Positions 6,957 to 14,485 are shown, counted from the stretch's first letter. The stretch is DNA of 15,372 nt from an uncultured Bacilli bacterium (GCA_944358375.1 CALVQT010000017.1:1-15372), one strand, 5' to 3'. Made by a program: numbers and translations. The notes: generated from the sequence alone by a model not told the origin.

Positions 6957-7865
6957 ATGATAGATATAGATAAATTTGATAAAGAATTGTACGATTCCAT
7001 ATATGGAAATCCTAAAGAACATGATTTTTTTAAAATTTGGAATAAAATTATTAATAATACAAAAATATTAAAAGAATCTATTAAAGTAATAAAAGATCAA
7101 TTTAATGAATATGATACACTAAAAGCAACAACAATAGCTGAACAAATATTATTATTTCATGATAAGGTTGATTCTAATATTTACAATAAATTAATTAAAA
7201 TTGTTTTTTCAAATATTGACATAGCAAGAACAGTAGTTAACGGATCTTATAATGGTGGATATTCTTTCCTTTTAATAAGTTTATGTAATCCTTCATTAAA
7301 ACTAACAAAAAATCAAAAAATATTTGCAGTAAATGAAGCAATGAATAAAATAGGCACTTCTAGATATGTGCAATATAAAAATCGATTATCTAAAAAATTA
7401 GAAAGTATGAATATAAATGATACTAATACAATAACTACTAATTTTGGTAATGAAAAAAACTCAATTGGATTTAAATCTTACTTCATGTATATAAATGATT
7501 TAATTTCATCTTTAAGTAAAACACAAGCACATGGTTGTGGATGCTATGATATCAGATATTATATTTTAAAAAATCATAATTGGACAATAATGGAAAAGAA
7601 AAAGTTAATTATGAATTTTTGGTATGATGATGATGATTATAATAATACTTTTAAGCAATGGGAAAATAATATAATTAATAAATTAATAAAATATAATCTA
7701 AGAGGTAATATATATGAATATGATTATACTACATTACTAATTATACTTAATAATAAAGAAGAAACAAATGAAATTTATAGTGAGATTGTTTTTTGCAAAT
7801 TAATGAAAGAGTTAAGACCACTAAAACTAGAACTTAAAAATTCAAAAGAAAAAATATTAAAATAA
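6957..7865 (+). CDS. Unrecognised 302-aa soluble protein
   Basis: I do not recognise a family. The protein is mostly predicted helical and rich in N, I and K, without a signal peptide or membrane segment. A distinctive patch is TQAHGCGCYDIRYYILKNHNW (about 189-209), where His and two Cys lie close together and could bind metal or act in redox. It is followed by the acidic-aromatic FWYDDDDYNNTF. A promoter with a perfect TATAAT and AAGGAGA precede the start. The gene is divergent from the membrane-protein gene. The next gene starts about 110 bases later in the same direction, and no terminator is seen between them, so they may be transcribed together up to the strong terminator at 8637. Confidence 0.75.
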   Translation: MIDIDKFDKELYDSIYGNPKEHDFFKIWNKIINNTKILKESIKVIKDQFNEYDTLKATTIAEQILLFHDKVDSNIYNKLIKIVFSNIDIARTVVNGSYNGGYSFLLISLCNPSLKLTKNQKIFAVNEAMNKIGTSRYVQYKNRLSKKLESMNINDTNTITTNFGNEKNSIGFKSYFMYINDLISSLSKTQAHGCGCYDIRYYILKNHNWTIMEKKKLIMNFWYDDDDYNNTFKQWENNIINKLIKYNLRGNIYEYDYTTLLIILNNKEETNEIYSEIVFCKLMKELRPLKLELKNSKEKILK

Positions 7866-7973
7866 ATATTAGTCATTACTTTATTAACATCATATATTAT
7901 TTTCAAACATAAAATCAGTTGTTATTTTATATAAAATATGCTACACTATGTTTTACAAAGGGAGGTTTTATTT

Positions 7974-8585
7974 ATGGATAATTTAAAAAAACAGTATGAC
8001 CAAATTGTATCAGAAAGAAAAGATATTATAGAACAAATTAAAGTTTTAGCAGAAAATGAAACAGTAAAAAAATATTTTTCCTTACGCGAACTAAATGATA
8101 AATTATCAAAACAACAAAATGATTTATATACGCAAATAAAATTTGGAGAGTATTTATCATGTAACCATATATGGGTTACTACATTACATGAGTATGATAG
8201 TTGGGAAGGACGTTCATATAATTATCGTGGATGTGTAAAATGTGGTTTGGATAGAAGAGTTTTTCATTTAATGAAAAGTTATCATAATCCAGAATGGTTA
8301 ACATTTGATCAAAGAATAATGTATGATTTTATGATGAATCATTCCCTTAATCGTGGAATAGACTCCAACCTATTATGTGATTTGGATTTAGCGAAGGCAA
8401 TATATGCAAAAATAAAAGAAGTTCATCCTGATATTGATGATATGACTGCAATAAAATATTTAAAAGCCGCGCTTTACAATATAAGAAATATTAAAGTAAA
8501 TGATAAAAGAAAATTAAGTAGAGCAAAAAGACTATCATTAAAAACCAATTTTAATAATTGGACTGATCCTAGTGTTATAATATAA
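7974..8585 (+). CDS. Coiled-coil and zinc-site protein of unknown function
   Basis: A longer open frame starts at 7938, but AAAGGGAGG at 7957-7965 is ideally spaced for the ATG at 7974, giving 203 aa. The first 58 residues are a charged heptad-like helix (likely coiled coil). CNH at 63-65 and CVKCG at 87-91 then form a CxH...CxxC pattern suited to one zinc ion. The middle contains the aromatic stretch YHNPEWLTFDQRIMYDFMMNH, and the C-terminus is basic (KRKLSRAKRLSLK, 178-190), which could contact nucleic acid. Role unknown. A small adaptor, regulator or phage-type protein would fit. It follows the 302-aa gene and ends just before a strong terminator. Confidence 0.75.
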   Translation: MDNLKKQYDQIVSERKDIIEQIKVLAENETVKKYFSLRELNDKLSKQQNDLYTQIKFGEYLSCNHIWVTTLHEYDSWEGRSYNYRGCVKCGLDRRVFHLMKSYHNPEWLTFDQRIMYDFMMNHSLNRGIDSNLLCDLDLAKAIYAKIKEVHPDIDDMTAIKYLKAALYNIRNIKVNDKRKLSRAKRLSLKTNFNNWTDPSVII

Positions 8586-8636
8586 TTTATCAATTTTAAT
8601 ATGAGTCTCAAAAGTTGGATAATTATAAATAGTTAG

Positions 8637-8680
8637 AGGATTATAACCTATAATTTGTAGGTAATAATCCTTTTAATTTT
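8637..8680 (+). terminator. Strong intrinsic terminator after the two plus-strand genes
   Basis: Arms AGGATTATAACCTA (8637-8650) and TAGGTAATAATCCT (8658-8671) pair at 13 of 14 positions around a seven-base loop, followed by TTTTAATTTT. It lies about 50 bases after the stop at 8585. Confidence 0.85.
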
Positions 8681-9270
8681 ACTTTAATTCTACTCATATA
8701 ATTTATTTTTTTGATACCATTATTTCAATAACATCTTCGCAATACCTAAAATAAAATATTTTTTTCATTCATATACTTAAACTTCTTTTAATATAAAAAA
8801 GTATTAGTAATATTAACTATTCAATACTACTAACATATTTTGATAGTAATATATTTATCATATTTTAAAACACAAACTAATTTCTTTTTAATTATTTAAA
8901 TACACATAAGATTATAGATAATTATTATTTTTCATTTTTTATAGCTTTACTTTTTCATATTTTATGATTTTTCCTAATTTATAAATAAATGCAGTATCAT
9001 TATTTGCAATATATTACATATATGTTGATTTATATATGCCATGGCAATATTCCATAATTAACCAGGAAAATTACTTATTAAATGTTCTAAAAAAACTTCA
9101 GCTACTATTTTTTATAGGAATAATACAATAAATAACAATTTTATCAACTTTTTGTTTAATTTTTTTCTATATTCATAGATATTTACTTTGATCTATAATT
9201 TTATCTACATATTTTGACTAAATATATAATAAAAATGTAAACATATAACATAATTATTTATTAAAAGTAT
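8681..9270. other. Long A/T-rich gap with one terminator and possible decayed coding
   Basis: No intact gene is present. Besides the hairpin at 8796-8833, a less A/T-rich patch at about 9030-9110 reads on the minus strand as IVAEVFLEHLISNFPG, a stop, then LWNIAMAYINQHICNILQ. That is coding-like, with stops and frame changes around it. It may be a relic gene, but I cannot name a family, and chance cannot be excluded. Confidence 0.35.
8796..8833 (-). terminator. Intrinsic terminator, minus strand
   Basis: On the minus strand TTAGTAGTATT (8823-8833) pairs with AATATTACTAA (8804-8814) over 11 positions with one G-U, around an eight-base loop. TACTTTTTTAT follows. It would stop minus-strand transcripts, but it lies about 440 bases beyond the gene ending at 9271. 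It may have served a gene now lost from the gap. Confidence 0.65.
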
Positions 9271-10722
9271 TTATATTAATTTTTCCTCATGCAATTTTTG
9301 TAAACTAACTTGTATAATTGATACGGGTGGCATTTTAAGAATACCTTTTTGCTTTAACACTTCATAAGATATGGGAATATCTAAGGTTTTATAATATTTA
9401 AAAAGTAAAAGTTTTGAATTTGACGAAAAATTTGATTTAATTTGTTCTAATGAATACATCGTTCGTTTAGTAGCCATAGCATATAGTTCTTCAGGTGAAG
9501 AAAAGTCACCAAAAACATTATCTACAATACCAATTGTTATTATACTTTTTTTATTCTCGCTTTCATAAAAAAGTAAAATATCACCATGATTAATTTGATT
9601 TGTTGGAGAGTTATATATATATGCTTTTTTTATTGTATTTAAATAAGTATTAATTACATAAATATCACCAAAAAAAGTTGAGTAATAATTTTCTGATTCT
9701 GGAAAAAGCATTTCATGATATTGTTGTTGTATTGGAACTATAAATACATTTTTATTTTCAAGACTAAAATTTGGATAAGTATTATCATTCATATTTTTTA
9801 CAAGAACAAGTTCTTTTTCAATACTCAAATCAGCCTTTTGCGTTTCTTTAGTAGTAAATTTGAAAAAACCATATTCTAAAAACAAATTTATCAACGCCTC
9901 TTGTTTTTCAAAAATCGTCAAATAAATTTCATCAACTTTCTTTTTAATTGCTTCACTAATTATTATCTTTATATAACTTTCTCCAATTTTATTTCTAGTA
10001 TTAGTTACCTTAAATGTTGAAACCTTCAAACGTTTACCTTTTTTAAAAGGTATTTCAAATCGAGAATAATCTTCTGTTTCATCTTCTATTTTAAGCATTA
10101 AGAATGAACCTAAATTACCAAAATTATCACGTGTTATATAAGCTTTAGCACCATCTCTTGATTTCTTTTTATACCATATTTCAAATCCATTATAATCTTT
10201 TTTTAAAGAGTCAAAAAAATTATCATTTAACTCTATGTTGTACAAATATTCATGTAAAATAAAAGCAGAAGTTTTAATTTCTTTTTCTTCCAATGATTTA
10301 AATTTACTTATTGCTTCTTCAATTCCTAAAATTCTATCAGCTATACCTATTTTTTGAGCTTTATTTTTAAATTTTTTATCATTTGTAATCAAATAACTAA
10401 CACAATCTTTATATACTGCATAAAGTAAATTGTTATAAATTAAATCATTTGAAATTTTTGAATATCCAACTAAAAGATTAAAATCTTTCGTTGCTTGTGG
10501 TGGTTTGTCAATAATATTATAAATTTGAAGTTTATTATAAATAATCTTCTTTTTTTCTTTGTTTTTAATATTATTTATATCATCAAAAGCCATTGGGTGA
10601 ATAACAATTTTATAACAATTAGAATCATAGAGTATTTTAGTTAACTCTAATATATTATTACCCACAACAAAAAAATCCTCTGTATATATCAGCATACTAG
10701 TGTCCAATAAAATTTTTATCAT
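9271..10722 (-). CDS. PIN - GNAT - PUA-like three-domain fusion
   Basis: Residues 1-140 form a PIN-type nuclease domain: LLDTSMLIY holds D7, then D47/D48, SNDLIYNNLLYA holds D93 and LITNDKKF holds D115. This is the acidic set that binds metal for RNA cleavage. Residues about 150-310 look like a GNAT acetyltransferase (basic RNKIGESYIKIIISEAIKK, then IYLTIFEKQEALINLFLEYGF, the usual motif A/B pattern). Residues about 325-480 (GDIYVINTYLNTIKKAYIY, then a GDILLFYES strand and IITIGIVDNVF) resemble a PUA-like EVE/ASCH RNA- or modified-base-binding domain. The 483-aa protein lies alone on the minus strand; GGTGATG precedes the ATG and an extended -10 lies upstream. PIN and GNAT domains are both known as toxins that act on RNA or tRNA. 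The joint role here is inference. Confidence 0.7.
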   Translation of the reverse strand: MIKILLDTSMLIYTEDFFVVGNNILELTKILYDSNCYKIVIHPMAFDDINNIKNKEKKKIIYNKLQIYNIIDKPPQATKDFNLLVGYSKISNDLIYNNLLYAVYKDCVSYLITNDKKFKNKAQKIGIADRILGIEEAISKFKSLEEKEIKTSAFILHEYLYNIELNDNFFDSLKKDYNGFEIWYKKKSRDGAKAYITRDNFGNLGSFLMLKIEDETEDYSRFEIPFKKGKRLKVSTFKVTNTRNKIGESYIKIIISEAIKKKVDEIYLTIFEKQEALINLFLEYGFFKFTTKETQKADLSIEKELVLVKNMNDNTYPNFSLENKNVFIVPIQQQYHEMLFPESENYYSTFFGDIYVINTYLNTIKKAYIYNSPTNQINHGDILLFYESENKKSIITIGIVDNVFGDFSSPEELYAMATKRTMYSLEQIKSNFSSNSKLLLFKYYKTLDIPISYEVLKQKGILKMPPVSIIQVSLQKLHEEKLI

Positions 10723-11068
10723 AAATATTCATCACCAAAACTTTTCTTTAATTTATTACTACAATTACACTTTGTATTATAACACATTTTATATATTTCT
10801 AAATCAAAGTCATCTATGATCTTGTCATTATCTTACTCAAATTATAATATTTTTTCTTATCAGCAACTGTTTTTTTACTAAATATTTTATTTATAAAAAT
10901 AACAATAATACATATATATCATATTTTATAAAATTTACTAATGCACATTTTAGTTCAAAAAATTAATGTGGTTAAATACAACTTAAATTAGTGTGTTATA
11001 TATCAATTTTTTATTAAGGTTAATTTCTATATCTATTATACTATAAAACCTATATTTTTAAAGCCTTT
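10723..11068. other. Gene-free gap upstream of the fusion gene
   Basis: Apart from the promoter at 10776-10784 it holds only A/T-rich sequence. A short inverted pair near 10944-10972 (CACATT/AATGTG with a long loop) is too weak to call, and no terminator is recognised for the kinase-fusion gene ending at 11069. Confidence 0.4.
10776..10784 (-). promoter_or_regulatory. Extended -10 promoter of the PIN-GNAT gene
   Basis: The minus strand reads TGTTATAAT about 54 bases before the ATG. A weak TTTAGA lies 16 bases before TATAAT. The same nine bases occur upstream of the genes starting at 5931 and 13927. Confidence 0.6.
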
Positions 11069-12151
11069 TTATTTAATGTTTTTTAGAAAAGTGTTTAAAC
11101 TATGATACCACTTAAACATACCCAATTTTTTATCAGCGCATTTTTGAAATTCCTCTTCGGTATAATTTTGATTAGCATTTTTCCATCTGTTTAAAACTCT
11201 TTCATAACAAGTTTCTATACTTGTTCTCATAACTATAATTTGTCCTTTTAATATAGAGTGATCTTTTATATTTCTGTATTGTGCAGAATCAATGACAATG
11301 GTTTTATTACTATTTTTAAAATAATCTAAAACTTTTAAATAAAATTCATCAAAATTAGTAAACAAATAATCTTTTGGCTTATCTTTAAATATTTCTCTTA
11401 ATTGGACACACTTTTTATTATTTGATGGTTGATTACTAAAAAGTATATCAGTATCTATTACAATATAATTATCATCATTAATATACTTATTACTAAAATA
11501 GGATTTACCACTTCCTGATTCACCAGTAATATTTATAATTTTATCATCTGTTAGATTTTTAACATATGGCTCTTTATCTATAAATCTGCTTATTAATAAA
11601 TCAGATTTTATCTCATATAAATAGGTTTCAATTTGACTCACTAGATCATTAGCATCTTTTCTATCATTTTTGTTGCCATGAGATATAAAATCATTCCATT
11701 CTTCCAAAACTAAATCAATATTTTCTTTATTAACTTTATCTCTCAAAATTTGATATGCTGTTTTTTTATAATTCATAATACTAACAGCACCTAATGCCTT
11801 ATAATATGATTTTTCTGGAATTCTAGAAATTTTATAAAAATGAAGAGCCATCTCATCATCAACTTTTCTAGGATTACTTATAATTATTTTATTTGTTCTA
11901 TATATTGTTGTAGCACTTTCTAATTTAATGTTTTCCGCATCTTCAGGTACTATAACATCATAAATTGTTTCACCACGATGTAACCATCTTAAAATACAAT
12001 CTTCACAGCAATAATTAAATCCACCAAAATCTTTCCCGTTTCCAGCATTAGGATTCCAATTATTTGCTACATTAACCTCATCTATTTTATATTTAAAATC
12101 ACTTTTAGCCCCTGAAGTATTGCCATACATAACTTTTACATATTTTTTCAT
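11069..12151 (-). CDS. Unrecognised domain fused to a P-loop kinase
   Basis: The C-terminal part (about 200-360) is a small P-loop kinase of the shikimate/adenylylsulfate/zeta-toxin type. INITGESGSGKSYF holds the Walker A (G210-S217), VIDTDIL (231-237) gives an acidic second motif, and RTSIETCYERVLNRW has the arginines of a lid region. The first 200 residues (MKKYVKVMYGNTSG, FGGFNYCCEDCILRWLHRGE, YDVIVPEDAENI, YRTNKIIISNPRKV) form a separate beta-rich domain that I recall from phage and mobile-element hypothetical proteins but cannot name. Its layout faintly recalls an ADP-ribosyltransferase fold, which is speculation. CCxxC at 48-52 may bind metal. GAGGT precedes the ATG and a TATAAT lies at 12194-12199 on the minus strand. 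The substrate is unknown; a nucleotide, sugar or UDP-sugar is possible. Confidence 0.7.
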   Translation of the reverse strand: MKKYVKVMYGNTSGAKSDFKYKIDEVNVANNWNPNAGNGKDFGGFNYCCEDCILRWLHRGETIYDVIVPEDAENIKLESATTIYRTNKIIISNPRKVDDEMALHFYKISRIPEKSYYKALGAVSIMNYKKTAYQILRDKVNKENIDLVLEEWNDFISHGNKNDRKDANDLVSQIETYLYEIKSDLLISRFIDKEPYVKNLTDDKIINITGESGSGKSYFSNKYINDDNYIVIDTDILFSNQPSNNKKCVQLREIFKDKPKDYLFTNFDEFYLKVLDYFKNSNKTIVIDSAQYRNIKDHSILKGQIIVMRTSIETCYERVLNRWKNANQNYTEEEFQKCADKKLGMFKWYHSLNTFLKNIK

Positions 12152-12515
12152 TATCTATAACCTCAATTCTATTTCTATATTAACTCAATTATTATTATAA
12201 TCAAATTCTAATTTAAATGCTTCATAGTAATCCAATTTGACATCAAAAAAGTTTTACCCCTAAATTTATAACCACCTGCATAACCATTTTAGCCATTTAC
12301 CAAATAAGTTAAATGGAATACAACCAAAACTTATTTATCATAACAATTATTAAGAATATTTTTAGCGAATTATATTTTCTATCAATTATTTCATTTATCT
12401 ATTAACCATTAAACTAAAATCATTAAATTACCTTTTACCAAAAAAATTTTGATAATTCATCCCAATGATTTATACCAAAATTAACCTTTCTTATATTTAA
12501 AGCAATTATTTTCAA
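12152..12515. other. Gap with possible decayed coding sequence
   Basis: A TATAAT at 12194-12199 (minus) may serve the kinase-fusion gene. Minus-strand pieces such as FGINHWDELSKFFW, SFGCIPFNLFGKWLKW and NGYAGGYKFRGKTF, in different frames and broken by stops, look more coding-like than random A/T sequence, with several TGG codons. A 9-base inverted pair (12302-12310 and 12328-12336, AAATAAGTT/AACTTATTT) has no T-run and is not a terminator. No family is recognised. Confidence 0.35.
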
Positions 12516-13583
12516 CTAACATTTTTTATATTTTGATAATAATTTTTTATTATTTAACTTCGAAAAATAGTCTACTACATCTGTTAACCAATTTTCACTA
12601 GGTTTTTGAATAAATTTAATATCTTTCTTTTTTGCTAATAAATACCCTATTTCAAACATAACAGTATTTCCAACATATCCATCCTTATTACAAACAATAA
12701 CACCTTCTGACTTTAAACAATTTTCAATAAAATTTGATTCTATTATAATAGGATTATCACTTATATCATCCTCGAAGATTATAAATCCATTTTCATCAGT
12801 TTTAATATTTGATAATTTAGGCGCTAAAATTTCATATCCATTTTCTTCCAATTGTAACGCTTTTTCTTTAATACATTCTATTTGTTTCTTCAAACTTCCT
12901 AACAATGAAATTGTATTTTTTTTATTTTTTTGGTTTTCTACTTGCAAATTAAATTCTATATTTCTCTCAACGCCTATATTTTCCTTATCATCAAATATTA
13001 TTTCACCATATTTCCCTGGTTGCATTCTTAATTTTTTATTTTTAAATAAATATGGATATGCAAAACTTCTAATTATTTCTAAAGGAAATTGTATAACTTC
13101 TTTATAACCATTACTATTATCTTTAGAAATACATGACATTAACCACTCTGATTCATTAATATCGCTCCATAAAAAAATTTCTTGCTCCATTGCCATTAAG
13201 TAACCTAATACAAACATAGTACATTTATCTAAATCCCCATTTGAATTACAAACATAAACTGCATCACTTTTTAAACAAATATCTATCAGATTAATTATAT
13301 CTTCTGAGGATAAATTAGGTAAACTAGATGTTTTAGGTATTCCATTATCATCAAATATTTTTCTTAATCCTTTATCATCAATTAAAACAGGTCCTCTTGT
13401 GCCAAAATAATATGCAATATTTTTTAAAATTGTTTCTTTTTCCTTATCATCAATTATATATTTATCACAATGATAAGAATTAGCATTTTGTGATAAAAAT
13501 AAATATTTCATAAAAATGATATCATAAATATTATTTCCTAATAATGCAAAATCGATATAATTATCAGTAGGTTCTTTTCTCAT
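12516..13583 (-). CDS. Tandem nucleoside 2-deoxyribosyltransferase-like protein
   Basis: The 355-aa protein has two related Rossmann-like halves. The second (about 224-335) is clear: ISLLGSLKKQI, ENGYEILAPKLSNI, then CLKSEGVIVCNKDGYVGNTVMFEIGYLLAKKK. This is the pattern of deoxyribosyltransferase-like enzymes that cleave or exchange N-glycosidic bonds of nucleosides; E311 in FEIGY is the expected nucleophile. The first half (about 10-140) repeats it with CLKSDAVYVCNSNGDLDKCTMFVLGYLMA, but V125 stands where the glutamate should be, so this half is probably inactive. AGAGGTG precedes the ATG. There is no membrane segment. The role could be nucleotide salvage or, as for other nucleoside-cleaving domains, a defence effector; context does not decide. 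It is divergent from the gene at 13927. Confidence 0.75.
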   Translation of the reverse strand: MRKEPTDNYIDFALLGNNIYDIIFMKYLFLSQNANSYHCDKYIIDDKEKETILKNIAYYFGTRGPVLIDDKGLRKIFDDNGIPKTSSLPNLSSEDIINLIDICLKSDAVYVCNSNGDLDKCTMFVLGYLMAMEQEIFLWSDINESEWLMSCISKDNSNGYKEVIQFPLEIIRSFAYPYLFKNKKLRMQPGKYGEIIFDDKENIGVERNIEFNLQVENQKNKKNTISLLGSLKKQIECIKEKALQLEENGYEILAPKLSNIKTDENGFIIFEDDISDNPIIIESNFIENCLKSEGVIVCNKDGYVGNTVMFEIGYLLAKKKDIKFIQKPSENWLTDVVDYFSKLNNKKLLSKYKKC

Positions 13584-13616
13584 CTAAATCACCTCTTATT
13601 TCAAATGATACAACAT

Positions 13617-13643
13617 ATAATATCATATTTTTATTTTTAACAA
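13617..13643 (-). promoter_or_regulatory. Candidate promoter of the tandem deoxyribosyltransferase-like gene
   Basis: On the minus strand TTGTTA (13638-13643) and TATTAT (13617-13622) are 15 bases apart, a short spacing. The 28-base palindrome lies about 16 bases upstream of the -35. Confidence 0.35.
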
Positions 13644-13659
13644 AATAATTAACCTATTA

Positions 13660-13687
13660 GGTATTTTGATACAAGTATCAAAATACC
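13660..13687. repeat. Perfect 28-base palindrome
   Basis: GGTATTTTGATAC and its exact reverse complement flank the two bases AA. No T-run follows on either strand, so it is not an intrinsic terminator. It lies between divergent genes, 77 bases before the start at 13583 and just before the relic mobile region. It could be an operator for a dimeric regulator or a recombination site. Its inner GATAC/GTATC recalls the palindrome core of the modules at the left end of the window. Confidence 0.8.
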
Positions 13688-13712
13688 AATGATGATTTCG
13701 TATAAAATTTAA

Positions 13713-13847
13713 AAATCTGTCATATTTGAGACTAAAAATACATTTAAAAGTTCAAATAATCTGAACAAATTTCCTAATGGTGCCCTAAGGGAAGAAGTAC
13801 AACAACTTTTAGTGCAAGAAAAACAGTCAGTAATATTTATTAACTAA
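13713..13847 (+). pseudogene. Coding scrap of 44 codons, unknown gene
   Basis: After a TAA at 13710, an open frame without a start codon runs to TAA at 13847. It includes NKFPNGALREEVQQLLVQEK, a well-formed amphipathic stretch using less A/T-rich codons (GCC, CTG, AGG, GTG) than the neighbouring genes. The local composition stands out from the gap around it. This suggests the 3' end of a foreign gene left by deletion. The family is not recognised. Confidence 0.4.
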
Positions 13848-13898
13848 TATAATTATACTATATAATTTAAGAAATGTATCAAAAAAATAATAAAATTA

Positions 13899-13907
13899 TG
13901 TTATAAT
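13899..13907 (+). promoter_or_regulatory. Extended -10 promoter of the gene at 13927
   Basis: TGTTATAAT ends 19 bases before the ATG, with no clear -35. AGAGGTG follows at 13915-13921, so the leader would be very short, about ten bases or slightly more. Confidence 0.65.
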
Positions 13908-13926
13908 CTTATTAAGAGGTGAAATT

Positions 13927-14364
13927 ATGTCAGATAATATGTTTGATGAAAAAGGAATGTTAAAACCTGAATATGCTTGGACTGAATCTCAAAAAATAGC
14001 AATGTCTATTAATAACGGTATAGAAAAAATTGATCCACGAACTGATTTTGGGAAAGGTATTGTATTTAAAAGTATTGATGGTGGTGAACATGCTTCGATG
14101 GAAGCTGTTAAACAAGCTAATAAGGAATATTGGGATGCATCACTCAATGATTATGCTCGTTATGCAGAATTTGAAAAAGCATATTTTGATTGTATTACAT
14201 CAAAGTTTAATATTAATGATAAAAACATGACTCAACAAGTTCTTACAGCACAACAAGAAAAAGTTGCTGCTTATATTAAAGAAAGATATGGAATTTATTT
14301 ATCAGAATTATTAGAACAATATGATTATGATCAACAAGATAATAATAGAGGTCCAAAAAGATAA
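13927..14364 (+). CDS. Unrecognised 145-aa acidic soluble protein
   Basis: I do not recognise a family. The sequence is balanced in composition, mostly helical and acidic. It has an N-terminal part that may be extended (MLKPEYAWTESQKIAMSINN), a glycine-rich turn (DFGKGIVFKSIDGGEHAS, 40-57) and a helical C-terminal half (EKVAAYIKERYGIYLSELLEQYDYDQQ) with a charged tail. No signal peptide or membrane segment. It has its own extended -10 and AGAGGTG, and a strong terminator lies about 120 bases after the stop. Its codons are richer in G and C than those of the genes to the left. It faces a decayed MobV relaxase and follows a coding scrap, so it is probably cargo or an accessory gene of a former mobilizable element. 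Confidence 0.7.
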   Translation: MSDNMFDEKGMLKPEYAWTESQKIAMSINNGIEKIDPRTDFGKGIVFKSIDGGEHASMEAVKQANKEYWDASLNDYARYAEFEKAYFDCITSKFNINDKNMTQQVLTAQQEKVAAYIKERYGIYLSELLEQYDYDQQDNNRGPKR

Positions 14365-14422
14365 TAAAAAAAATATATTAATTATAATAAGATTTAGAAT
14401 TTAAAAGTACAAGTCTTTTTAC

Positions 14423-14454
14423 ACACGCTAATTGATATGTCAATTTGCAAGTGT
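14423..14454. repeat. Imperfect hairpin between the 145-aa gene and the relaxase relic
   Basis: ACACGC, AATTGA and their partners TCAATT, GC, GTGT pair around the loop TATG, with a T-T mismatch and an AA bulge. No strong T-run follows. It might be an origin-of-transfer-like or replication-type hairpin of the mobile element, but MobV transfer origins usually lie upstream of the relaxase, which here would be beyond the right edge. Confidence 0.45.
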
Positions 14455-14485
14455 ATTTCTAAATTATTAAAAATTTAGTATAAAT

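Noticed and set aside
12302..12336. Terminator from the 9-base inverted pair
   Set aside because: Loop of 17 bases and no T-run on either strand.
14030..14230. Plus-strand open frame inside the 145-aa gene
   Set aside because: Out-of-frame shadow of a gene that has its own promoter and ribosome binding site.
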